Below are positions 41,944 to 49,465 of a DNA stretch of 64,000 bases, piece by piece. The stretch's first letter is position 1. Each line of letters begins with the position of its first letter. The notes below the pieces were generated by a model, which saw only the letters and a list, made by a program, of their open reading frames with translations, made no database searches and was not told where the DNA came from. Source of the stretch: Haloferax sp. Q22 (GTDB lineage Archaea > Halobacteriota > Halobacteria > Halobacteriales > Haloferacaceae); assembly GCF_001482285.1 (NCBI RefSeq), contig NZ_LOEP01000030.1, positions 40,954 through 104,953 of the forward strand. Direction: 5' to 3'. Made by a program: the position numbers and the translations under genes.

Positions 41944-42190
41944 AAGTCAACTGTTCTCCTAGCGGGAAATCTCTACTAACACAGTCCGCGAACCGTGACT
42001 CGCAACAATCCAATAACACGGGTATCGGGGCACCAAACGCGGTGGGCGCGGTGCCCACGAGGGAGTTATCAAGGGGTGGATGCGGGTGGCTCGGTACGCG
42101 ATTACACATCCATGACAGGCAGGTCACGTCCTGTGGAACATGACGGGCCTGCAGGACACACTTCATCCGCAATCGTGTTTGATGTTGTGG
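41944..42190 (+). repeat. Dispersed repeat copy 2 (right of TFB)
   Basis: Similar to 40196-40446, with the identical 30-nt core at 42054-42083. The sequence between this repeat and tbp (42190-42347) shows only a TATA-like TTTAAGTA at 42318-42325, about 27 nt before the tbp ATG. Confidence 0.7.
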
Positions 42191-42347
42191 TTCATCTCTC
42201 AAACAGGCTACCAACCAGAGAAAAGACTGTCTGCTACAGAAGACCTCAGCAGGATTCAGTATGTATTTTTTGCTACGTTTGGCTGTCCTCTGAGAAAATC
42301 TTAATTCACACAGTTGTTTAAGTAGTAGCATTTAGAATATAAACATA

Positions 42348-42914
42348 ATGTCTCACGAAACACGCCTTGAGTCTCTCGAGATTCAAAACGTGGTTGCATC
42401 AAGCGCCATCGGTCAGGAATTGGATTTGGAATCGCTCTCGAACGACGTCACCGGAGCGGAGTTCAATTCGGATAATTTCCCGGGACTCGTGTATCGAACA
42501 CAGGAGCCAAAAGCAGCGAATCTGATTTTCCGGTCTGGAAAAATCGTGTGCACTGGTGCGAGTAGCGTCGACGGGGTCAACCGTGCATTAGATCAGGTAT
42601 TCGAAGAACTCGGTAGCCTTGGAATTCCAATCGATAACCGGGAAGAGGCGACTGTGCAGAACATCGTCTCGAGTGCAGACCTCGGAACAACTCTCAATCT
42701 GAACGCACTTGCGATTGGTCTCGGGCTCGAAAACGTCGAGTATGAACCCGAGCAATTCCCTGGCCTTGTCTATCGGATCGACGAGCCGAACGTAGTGGTC
42801 TTGCTGTTTGGATCGGGGAAGATAGTCATCACGGGTGCGAAGAAAGTGGAGTTTGCACGTGAGGCAATTCAGGTCGTGAGCGACGAGATTGACTCGCTTG
42901 GGCTACTCGGCTGA
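42348..42914 (+). CDS. tbp: TATA-box-binding protein (TBP)
   Basis: The 188-residue product has the two TBP repeats: I-Q-N-V-V-A-S-S, F-P-G-L-V-Y-R-T-Q-E-P and I-F-R-S-G-K-I-V-C-T-G-A (about 13-70), then V-Q-N-I-V-S-S-A, F-P-G-L-V-Y-R-I-D-E-P and L-F-G-S-G-K-I-V-I-T-G-A (about 104-165). It nucleates the preinitiation complex with TFB. Haloarchaea often carry several TBPs with different promoter sets. Leaderless start at 42348 after TTTAAGTA. Confidence 0.95.
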   Translation: MSHETRLESLEIQNVVASSAIGQELDLESLSNDVTGAEFNSDNFPGLVYRTQEPKAANLIFRSGKIVCTGASSVDGVNRALDQVFEELGSLGIPIDNREEATVQNIVSSADLGTTLNLNALAIGLGLENVEYEPEQFPGLVYRIDEPNVVVLLFGSGKIVITGAKKVEFAREAIQVVSDEIDSLGLLG

Positions 42915-43134
42915 GCATCGGATTCTGTAGTCTCGACTGAATCCCCGTATTCGGTCCAAGGAGTGATATTGCATGAGTTCAAGCAGATCACGGTTGCACA
43001 TGACTTCGATTGTCCCAGCCACCACCGTGTGATGTATCCATTGTTTATTCTTCTTAAGCAGAGCCCCGCGTCGTTTACCCTACACGAACTGGTTCGGACC
43101 AATATATTCTATCACGCATTTCGAGAGAGTACTT

Positions 43135-43308
43135 GTGCAAACAGTATCATCTACCGTCACCCACCTCGGGTTCTCAGTTCTTTGTGGTACCGTTGGGTTT
43201 GTGCTCCGGGGAACTGAAGGTGCGATCCTCGGAGTTCTTGTCGGATATCTCCTCGGAAAGTTACTGCAGAGTTTCTATTGGATGCTTACGGGTAACCACC
43301 CGACGTAA
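43135..43308 (+). CDS. Small glycine-rich membrane protein (57 residues)
   Basis: GTG 43135 opens a 57-residue frame with hydrophobic segments T-H-L-G-F-S-V-L-C-G-T-V-G-F-V-L and G-A-I-L-G-V-L-V-G-Y-L-L-G-K-L-L. The GxxxG spacing suggests helix packing in the membrane. An AATATATTC box at 43101-43109, about 28 nt upstream, fits a leaderless promoter. Overlapping frames are less protein-like. Confidence 0.5.
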   Translation: MQTVSSTVTHLGFSVLCGTVGFVLRGTEGAILGVLVGYLLGKLLQSFYWMLTGNHPT

Positions 43309-43314
43309 CTCCGG

Positions 43315-43695
43315 TCATATCGTCGCGTTCATCTCTTCGACTGACTCAACGAGCACCTCGAACATCTTGTCTGCCTGCTCGTTGTCGTAATCGACGTGAT
43401 ATTCTTTTGGAACTCCCTCTTTAGCGAGGTTGACGTGCCGGTCTGGCGTGACGTCGTGGTGCCCAAGACTTTCTCGTGCACACTCAAGCGGGCATCCATC
43501 GATCACCAGCATCGGCCGCCCTGACGTCGCAGTATTCACGAGTGGGGCGACGTCACCGCCCACTCCGGCGATACAGGACATCTCTGCGAGTCGTTCACGG
43601 TCGAGTCTGACGGCGAGGTCGTTCGCCATCTGTGCCGCGCTTGAACACCCAGAACACGAATAGACTAACGGCAGATTGTCGTACTCTTCGGACAT
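43315..43695 (-). CDS. DGC-domain (putative zinc-binding) protein
   Basis: The product is 126 residues from the M-S-E-E-Y-D start at 43695. It has C-S-G-C-S near residue 14, V-I-D-G-C-P-L-E-C-A-R near 68-78 (the DGC motif) and another conserved Cys at about 41 (S-C-I-A-G-V-G-G). These cysteines are thought to bind zinc or an iron-sulfur centre. Such proteins recur in haloarchaeal denitrification and anaerobic gene clusters; the biochemical role is unknown. Confidence 0.82.
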   Translation of the reverse strand: MSEEYDNLPLVYSCSGCSSAAQMANDLAVRLDRERLAEMSCIAGVGGDVAPLVNTATSGRPMLVIDGCPLECARESLGHHDVTPDRHVNLAKEGVPKEYHVDYDNEQADKMFEVLVESVEEMNATI

Positions 43696-43852
43696 CACCA
43701 CGACGTTTCGGGACTCCCTCTAAAAGCGTTCTCCCGAACGCCGTTCGCCCCGGCGAATCGTATAGTGTACTGTCGTCTAAAGCAGACATCGGGCAGGTCA
43801 GTCTGGCTCTGGTATCGTCGAAGGTATTAGTCTACTCATCCATGAGGAACGT

Positions 43853-44272
43853 ATGCAGACAGTCACCGTCAGCCGAACGATAGCCGCATCACCCGAAGCG
43901 GTCAGTCGAGCGATGCACGACCTCGTCCCGTTCATACGGGCATCGGGATTCGACTCGGTCGACGTCGACGACCGAGATATTCGGGTGTCGAACAAGGTCG
44001 GGCCCGCCGAAATCACACTCCACTTGAAAGTCGTAGACGACGCGGATCCCGAGTTGGCCTACGAACAGCGAAAGGGAATCTTCGAAGAGATGCGAACGAG
44101 TTATCGACTCGAACCTGTCCCCGAGGGTGTAGAGGTAACAGCGACGACCGAGTTCGCACTTGATGTCGCTCTTATCGGTGAGTTCCTCGACTCGACTGTG
44201 ATTTCTCGACAACGAAGGAAGGAACTAGAAGCGCAGTTCGATCACCTCGAAGAGGCAACTGACCACTCCTGA
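43853..44272 (+). CDS. SRPBCC-family (START-like) protein
   Basis: The 139-residue product begins V-T-V-S-R-T-I-A-A-S-P-E-A-V, the usual first strand and helix of SRPBCC proteins, then alternating strands (I-R-V-S-N-K-V-G-P-A-E-I-T-L-H-L-K-V) and a long C-terminal helix (R-R-K-E-L-E-A-Q-F-D-H-L-E). The fold binds hydrophobic ligands in a deep pocket. It is divergent from the DGC gene. CGAACGCCGTTCG (43733-43745) lies in the shared promoter region. Confidence 0.72.
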   Translation: MQTVTVSRTIAASPEAVSRAMHDLVPFIRASGFDSVDVDDRDIRVSNKVGPAEITLHLKVVDDADPELAYEQRKGIFEEMRTSYRLEPVPEGVEVTATTEFALDVALIGEFLDSTVISRQRRKELEAQFDHLEEATDHS

Positions 44273-44321
44273 CCTGATATCGAAACCAGTGGCCGGGTGA
44301 TTTGGTCGCCGAGCGACTGAC

Positions 44322-44333
44322 AGAATATGTTCG
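44322..44333. promoter_or_regulatory. NarO-type palindrome, nifU-like gene
   Basis: AGAATATGTTCG, one mismatch in the left half from the consensus; about 38 nt before ATG 44372. It lies inside the longer predicted frame, favouring the downstream start. Confidence 0.65.
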
Positions 44334-44371
44334 GCCAAACCTCCACCACCCCCTGCGGCGTTTTAGTCGGT

Positions 44372-44653
44372 ATGTGTGCAGAAACGCTCGATACCCGAGA
44401 CGGTGTCGAGTCCGACGACGAGTCCCTCGCCGATGAAGTCGTGACCTTCCTTCGAAAGAACTTCCCACAGATTGCGATGCACGGGGGGAACGCGGCGATA
44501 CGAGACATCGATCCGGACACCGGCGAGGTGTGGATACAACTGTCGGGAGCGTGTGGGGGGTGCGGAATATCCCCGATGACGTCGCAAGCGATCCAACGCA
44601 ACCTTCCGATGGACATCGACCGTATCGAGCGAGTTCACATCAAGGTCCTCTGA
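44372..44653 (+). CDS. NifU C-terminal-domain iron-sulfur scaffold protein
   Basis: The product is 93 residues from ATG 44372; an upstream GTG/ATG extension would run through a regulatory palindrome. The body is the NifU-C domain with A-C-G-G-C-G (CxxC iron-sulfur ligand) at about 72 and V-W-I-Q-L-S-G. It could build or repair [4Fe-4S] clusters for the radical-SAM and reductase enzymes of this island. Standalone NifU-C proteins of about 80-120 residues are common in haloarchaea. Confidence 0.85.
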   Translation: MCAETLDTRDGVESDDESLADEVVTFLRKNFPQIAMHGGNAAIRDIDPDTGEVWIQLSGACGGCGISPMTSQAIQRNLPMDIDRIERVHIKVL

Positions 44654-44743
44654 CTCACAGACTCGACCGCGGTTTCTGGCGTCCGAACTAAGAGTCTCTT
44701 TGAAGCGAACTGTGGCCAACGTGCGTTTCGCCAACTGATTCAC

Positions 44744-44755
44744 CGAACATCATCG
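44744..44755. promoter_or_regulatory. NarO-type palindrome, rSAM-partner operon
   Basis: CGAACATCATCG, imperfect inverted repeat 38 nt before ATG 44794. Confidence 0.6.
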
Positions 44756-44793
44756 GGGGAATCGTGTTCATCGTCTATCCCGCAGGCGTAGAT

Positions 44794-45090
44794 ATGGTAG
44801 AAAAGCCACAGCGTTTTCGCGTCGGCGACAAGCCACGTGATGCTGTCGAGACAGAGTGGGAGGTGTTCGTTCGTGATGAGGACGACTCTCCGCTTCGACA
44901 CGCGGGGGGTATCACCGCGCCATCTCTCGAAATCGCCTACGAACAGGCCACGAAACTGTTCGTGTGGTACGCCGTCGACATCTGGCTCTGTCCCGCAGAC
45001 GGTGTTGCGCGGTTCTCGACGCACGACCTTGACGACGACGCCGAACCCGTCCGTATCGAAACCGGTGGGGAAGACCGCTCTTTTGAGTGA
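44794..45090 (+). CDS. Htur_1727-type rSAM-partner protein (PaaB-like fold)
   Basis: The product is 98 residues from ATG 44794 (GTG 44764 is an alternative). Core: E-W-E-V-F-V-R-D-E-D-D-S-P-L-R-H-A-G-G-I-T-A-P-S-L-E-I-A (written by residue), then V-W-Y-A-V-D-I-W-L-C-P-A. This resembles the small PaaB-type subunit fold and matches the haloarchaeal Htur_1727 group described as partners, and candidate RiPP substrates, of radical-SAM enzymes. The stop overlaps the rSAM start (TGATG), so the two are coupled. Confidence 0.72.
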   Translation: MVEKPQRFRVGDKPRDAVETEWEVFVRDEDDSPLRHAGGITAPSLEIAYEQATKLFVWYAVDIWLCPADGVARFSTHDLDDDAEPVRIETGGEDRSFE

Positions 45091-46298
45091 TGATATCGAT
45101 TAGTAAACTTCTCTGTGACGTCGGTGCCGAAGGCGATGGTCTCCGATACGACGCAGCATCCGAGACCTCCAAACCACAAATAACTGAAGAAAAGCAGCGT
45201 CGTCCGGTCGTCGTCTGGAACCTCACGAAGCAGTGTAACCTCTACTGTGCACACTGCTACGCAGCGGCCGACACGGAAACTGCCGACGGCGAGCTCAGTA
45301 CGAGCGAAGGAAAGCGACTGTTGGACGACCTCGCGTCGTACGGGATTCCAGTCGTCTTGTTCTCCGGCGGTGAACCCCTCGTCCGCGACGACCTCACGGA
45401 GTTGGTCGAGTACGCGGCCGAGAGCGGGATTCGGCCAGTTCTCTCGACGAACGGAACGCTCGTCACGCCCGAGAAAGCGCGAGAACTTCGTGATGCAGGC
45501 CTCCAGTACGCAGGAATTTCGGTCGACGGTCTGCGGGGACGGAACGACGACTTCCGGGGGAAAGACGGCGCGTTCGACGCTGCCCTCCGTGGAATCAGGG
45601 CCTTCCTCGATGCGGATGTCAAGACCGGGTTGCGGTATACGATCACCGAGCGAAACGCACCGGACCTCAGAGACGTCGTCGACCTCCTCTACGAAGAGGG
45701 AGTCAACCGGTTTTGTTTCTATCACCTCGACTACGGCGGCCGCGGGGCCGACATCTCGAACGTCGACCTCACGCCGGGGGAGAAACGAAAGGCGGTACGA
45801 CGACTCTGCGATATGACTCGTGAGTACCACGACCGAGGTCACGATATCGAGACACTTCTCGTCGGGAACTACGCCGACGCGGGGTTCCTCGTCGAGTACG
45901 CCCGTGAACACGAAGGACGGGACGCGGCGAAACGCGTGTACGACTACCTCGAACAGAACGGCGGCGACCCGACTGGTGAACGAATTGCTGACGTAGATTA
46001 TCAAGGGAACGTTCACATGACACAATTTTGGCAGGGATACAGTCTCGGGAACGTCCGGGACCGGTCGTTCGGCGACATCTGGGACGACCAGACCAACCCA
46101 CTTCTCGACAGAGTTCGTGCACGAGATGACTACCTGACGGGTCGCTGCGCGGAGTGTTGCTACCGAGACATCTGTCGCGGGGGTTCACGTCTTCGAGCAC
46201 TTTCTGCTCACGACGACCCGTTCGCACCCGATCCGCAGTGCTACCTTCACGACGACGAGATCGGTATCGCTCCCTCGTTCGAAGCGAGCGGAGACTGA
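45090..46298 (+). CDS. Radical-SAM/SPASM enzyme
   Basis: The product is 402 residues from ATG 45090. The radical-SAM cluster motif C49-x3-C53-x2-C56 (C-N-L-Y-C-A-H-C) sits in L-T-K-Q-C-N; the SAM-binding G-G-E-P-L is at about 92. The C-terminal SPASM region has C-A-E-C-C-Y-R-D-I-C-R-G-G and D-P-Q-C, ligands for extra [4Fe-4S] clusters. Family relatives modify peptides or decarboxylate porphyrins (NirJ/Ahb types). A small partner precedes it, favouring peptide modification, but heme d1-like or heme b biosynthesis cannot be excluded. Confidence 0.85.
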   Translation: MISISKLLCDVGAEGDGLRYDAASETSKPQITEEKQRRPVVVWNLTKQCNLYCAHCYAAADTETADGELSTSEGKRLLDDLASYGIPVVLFSGGEPLVRDDLTELVEYAAESGIRPVLSTNGTLVTPEKARELRDAGLQYAGISVDGLRGRNDDFRGKDGAFDAALRGIRAFLDADVKTGLRYTITERNAPDLRDVVDLLYEEGVNRFCFYHLDYGGRGADISNVDLTPGEKRKAVRRLCDMTREYHDRGHDIETLLVGNYADAGFLVEYAREHEGRDAAKRVYDYLEQNGGDPTGERIADVDYQGNVHMTQFWQGYSLGNVRDRSFGDIWDDQTNPLLDRVRARDDYLTGRCAECCYRDICRGGSRLRALSAHDDPFAPDPQCYLHDDEIGIAPSFEASGD

Positions 46299-46320
46299 GT
46301 TCGGTCACGCATCTCCCGGC

Positions 46321-46332
46321 CGAATTTGTTCG
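46321..46332. promoter_or_regulatory. NarO-type palindrome, ric gene
   Basis: CGAATTTGTTCG, near-perfect inverted repeat 56 nt before ATG 46389. Confidence 0.7.
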
Positions 46333-46388
46333 GGCGAACGTCTACCTAGTTCGTACGATGATATCGAGACATAGGGTCGGTAATCACG

Positions 46389-47111
46389 ATGACGAAATCA
46401 AAAATCTCCCCCAACCGTCAGGTAAGTTCGTTGGTCGAAGAGACACTCGCGTTCGCACACGTGTTTGAAGAGGTCGGAATTGATTACTGTTGTGGAGGTG
46501 ATATCCCACTCGAATCGGCCTGTGAAGAAGCAGGTATCGACGTCGATGACGTTCTCGACAGACTCGAATCGGAACAGACCGAAACAAAAGACGAATCTGA
46601 CGGATGGAATTCGATGTCGGAGCTCACAGACCACATCGTCACGGCTCACCACGACCGATTACGGGACGAGCTCCCCGCTCTCGAGGCACTCGTCCACAAG
46701 GTTACAGAGGTTCACAGCGACGACCATCCAGAACTTCAGGAGGCCGAATCTGAGTTCGTCGAACTTGCTGACGAGATGCAGACACACATCTCAGAAGAAG
46801 AGGACGAACTCTTCCCTATCGTCCGAAAACTCGAACGAGGGATGCCGCTTTCGGATATCGAAACCGAAACCATCGAGAACGAAATCGAGGGGTTCGAAGA
46901 CGACCACCAGGAGACTGCCGACCGCCTTGACCGTATTGCCGAGTTGACCGACGGGTATGCTGTTCCGTCTAGCGCCTGTGCAAGTTACCGGAGTATGCTC
47001 GACCGCCTCGAATCGTTGGAACGTGAGACTCACCTGCACGTCCACAAAGAGAACAACGTCCTGTTTCCCGCTATCGAGTCGCTGGTAGCGAAAACCGGTG
47101 TTGAACTATAG
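46389..47111 (+). CDS. ric: RIC/YtfE-family iron-sulfur cluster repair di-iron protein
   Basis: The product is 240 residues. The N-terminal ScdA/DUF542 domain has D-Y-C-C-G-G-D (about 31-37), the paired-Cys motif. The hemerythrin-like di-iron domain (about 78-235) supplies ligands H-H-D (about 87), H-I-S-E-E-E-D-E-L (about 135), D-D-H-Q-E (about 175) and H-V-H-K-E-N (about 220). RIC proteins restore iron-sulfur clusters damaged by NO, fitting a denitrification island. The palindrome upstream suggests induction under anaerobic or NO conditions. Confidence 0.92.
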   Translation: MTKSKISPNRQVSSLVEETLAFAHVFEEVGIDYCCGGDIPLESACEEAGIDVDDVLDRLESEQTETKDESDGWNSMSELTDHIVTAHHDRLRDELPALEALVHKVTEVHSDDHPELQEAESEFVELADEMQTHISEEEDELFPIVRKLERGMPLSDIETETIENEIEGFEDDHQETADRLDRIAELTDGYAVPSSACASYRSMLDRLESLERETHLHVHKENNVLFPAIESLVAKTGVEL

Positions 47112-47232
47112 ATACTCAACTCAGTTCGACTTTCTCTCGCTCCACAGTGTCAAAGAAGTATTCCCATTAGTTCGCCCACTCCGGTGAGTGGTCACGAACG
47201 GCAGCAACTACCGAGGTGTCCATTTCTCTATT

Positions 47233-47244
47233 CGAACATGTTCC
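47233..47244. promoter_or_regulatory. NarO-type palindrome, oxidase gene
   Basis: CGAACATGTTCC, one base from the perfect inverted repeat; 43 nt before ATG 47287. A TATA-like ATAATCAC follows at about 47247. Confidence 0.75.
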
Positions 47245-47286
47245 CGATAATCACTATCTCTCCGTCTGAAAAACTGGCCGGGTAGT

Positions 47287-49047
47287 ATGGAAGTCGAAAC
47301 TGGCCAACTCGTGCTTACAGGTGTAATGGCCCTACTTTTGGCGGGGGTCGTCTGGTGGGTCTCGCACGTCAAGAGGCGGCAGTCTTACTCGGTGTCAGCC
47401 GGTGGGACATCGACAGGTGTACAACCAGCCGAGCGGGTGGAGAAACCGAGCGGACTCATTCGCTGGTTGACGACCGTCGACCACAAAGACATCGGTCTCA
47501 TGTACGGGGTATTCGCTCTCTTTTCGTTCGCGTGGGGTGGTATCGCCGTCGTTTTAATGCGTACAGAACTGTTGACTCCGTCAGCGGACTTCCTCGGACT
47601 CGGCTTCTACAACGCACTGATGACGACACACGGGATTACGATGCTCTTTCTGTTCGGGACCCCGATGCTGGCCTCCTTCTCGAACTACTTGATTCCGCTT
47701 TTGATTGGAGCCGACGATATGGCGTTCCCGCGCGTCAACGCGATCGCGTTCTGGCTGTTACCACCGGGGGCGTTACTCATCTGGGGTGGATTAATACTCG
47801 AGCCATTGAACGTCGGAATTCAAGGGGCTCAGACCGCGTGGACGCTCTACACGCCGCTTTCAGTTCAGCAGACGAACCCCGGCGTCGATCTCATGATTCT
47901 CGGACTACACCTAACTGGAGTCAGTGCGACGATGGGTGCCATTAATTTCGTCGCGACGATATTCGCAGAACGCGACGAGAAGGTCACCTGGGCGAGTTTA
48001 GACATCTTCTCGTGGACGGTACTGGTCCAGTCCGGACAGATCATCTTCGCGTTTCCGCTCCTCGGGAGTGCACTCGTGATGTTGCTCTTGGACCGGAACT
48101 TCGGGACGTCTTTCTTCAGCGTTGAGGCCGGCGGCTCGATTCTCTGGCAACACCTCTTTTGGTTCTTTGGTCATCCCGAAGTATACATTCTCGTCCTCCC
48201 ACCGATGGGCCTCATAAGCTATATCCTTCCGCGCTTTTCGGGCCGCCGCCTCTTCGGGTTCAAGTTCGTCGTCTACTCCACGCTCGCGTTGGGCGTGTTG
48301 AGTTTCGGCGTGTGGGCACACCATATGTTCGCGACGGGTATCGACCCGCGACTACGGGCGTCTTTCATGGCCGTGTCTATCGCAATCGCGATTCCGAGCG
48401 CGGTCAAGACGTTTAATTGGATTACGACGATGTGGAACGGGAGTCTCAGATTAAAGACGCCGATGCTCTTTTGTGTTGGCTTCATCGCCAACTTCATCAT
48501 CGGAGGCGTGACAGGCGTGTTCGAGGCGTCTATCCCTGTCGACCTCGTACTCCACGATACGTACCACGTCATCGCTCACTTCCACTACGTCATCATGGGA
48601 GGTATTGCATTTGCTATCTTCGCAGCAGTCTACTACTGGTTCCCGCTTTTCACCGAAAAATGGTACCAGCAGACACTCGGCAAGTGGCACTTCTGGCTCA
48701 CGATGGTCGGGACGAACCTCACGTTCTTCCCGATGATCTTCCTCGGCTACGGTGGTATGCCTCGTCGATACGGTAGTTACGACCTCACCGTTGGTCCCGT
48801 GTCGTACTTCACGGACCTCCATCAAATCGCTACACTCGGTGTGTACATCTTGGCCATCGGTCAGTTAATTTTCGTGTGGAACATCGTCACGTCGTGGCTA
48901 GAGGGTCCGGACATTGAAGACGGTGACCCGTGGAATCTCGACGATTACGGAATGGTTACGAACGAATGGAAATGGCTCGAACGGAAACGTGAGACGGTAC
49001 TCCTAGACGGGGGGAGCGAGGAAGATACTCTAAAAGGCGAAGAGTAA
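47287..49047 (+). CDS. Heme-copper oxidase subunit I (CoxA/CtaD type)
   Basis: The 586-residue, 12-helix protein has the low-spin heme ligand in T-T-H-G-I-T-M (about 117), the CuB His and cross-linked Tyr in F-G-H-P-E-V-Y (about 292-298), the A-H-H-M-F CuB His pair (about 342), and the heme ligands in H-V-I-A-H-F-H-Y (about 425-432). It reduces O2 to water while pumping protons. No subunit II (CuA) gene is adjacent, although a palindrome places it in the anaerobic regulon. It may use a subunit II encoded elsewhere, or a halocyanin, as electron donor. Confidence 0.92.
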   Translation: MEVETGQLVLTGVMALLLAGVVWWVSHVKRRQSYSVSAGGTSTGVQPAERVEKPSGLIRWLTTVDHKDIGLMYGVFALFSFAWGGIAVVLMRTELLTPSADFLGLGFYNALMTTHGITMLFLFGTPMLASFSNYLIPLLIGADDMAFPRVNAIAFWLLPPGALLIWGGLILEPLNVGIQGAQTAWTLYTPLSVQQTNPGVDLMILGLHLTGVSATMGAINFVATIFAERDEKVTWASLDIFSWTVLVQSGQIIFAFPLLGSALVMLLLDRNFGTSFFSVEAGGSILWQHLFWFFGHPEVYILVLPPMGLISYILPRFSGRRLFGFKFVVYSTLALGVLSFGVWAHHMFATGIDPRLRASFMAVSIAIAIPSAVKTFNWITTMWNGSLRLKTPMLFCVGFIANFIIGGVTGVFEASIPVDLVLHDTYHVIAHFHYVIMGGIAFAIFAAVYYWFPLFTEKWYQQTLGKWHFWLTMVGTNLTFFPMIFLGYGGMPRRYGSYDLTVGPVSYFTDLHQIATLGVYILAIGQLIFVWNIVTSWLEGPDIEDGDPWNLDDYGMVTNEWKWLERKRETVLLDGGSEEDTLKGEE

Positions 49048-49049
49048 GC

Positions 49050-49140
49050 TACCACGCCCTGAAGGGCGTGGCATTCAGTGCGGACTCTCGTTCTAACTGC
49101 CCAAGGCAGTGGATGAATACTCACCATCCACGTTCAACAT
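49050..49140 (+). mobile_element. Solo TnpB-element end (homologous to 22060-22150)
   Basis: CTACCACGCCCTGAAGGGCG forms a hairpin, followed by the GTTCTAACTGCCCAAGGCAG stem and GAATACTCACC. Minus-strand frames to about 49330 give V-P-T-R-V-G-I-H-N-V-P-R-S and S-G-M-L-N-V-D-G-E-Y, IS-like debris. No intact gene lies in 49048-49465. Confidence 0.6.
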
Positions 49141-49427
49141 CCCACTGTTCAAACGCACGCCTACGGGTTCGACTGATAGACTGAGAAAAGTACCACTGTC
49201 AGTGACTCCGATGGCAGATCTCGGCACGTTGTGTATCCCAACACGCGTCGGTACTGCTCGTCGTCGAAAAATACCGGACACCGAATTTCGATTCTGGGTC
49301 TGTAATACCGGAGTGAATGTCTCACGCAACTGGGAAGTACCGTTGGCACGGGAAGCCGAACCGAGGCCGTCGATTCGTGCGGTACTTCCAGCTGGTTCTT
49401 CGCCTCCGAGGTGGGAAGACTTGTCGC

Positions 49428-49439
49428 CGAATATGTTCA
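49428..49439. promoter_or_regulatory. Orphan NarO-type palindrome
   Basis: CGAATATGTTCA, downstream of nosL and beside IS debris. No supported gene follows within 300 nt, so it may be a displaced promoter relic. Confidence 0.5.
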
Positions 49440-49465
49440 GATAGCCGGCGATACTAGGTTGAAAG

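Noticed and set aside
42963..43217. 84-residue frame overlapping the 43135 gene
   Set aside because: Unnatural composition, and the 57-residue frame has the better start and membrane pattern.
45090..46298. Calling the rSAM enzyme NirJ
   Set aside because: No cytochrome cd1 or other heme d1 genes are present, and the coupled small partner points to another role; the general rSAM/SPASM name is safer.
49109..49444. Plus-strand 111-residue frame after the oxidase gene
   Set aside because: Lies in IS debris with better-matching fragments on the minus strand; no promoter or domain.
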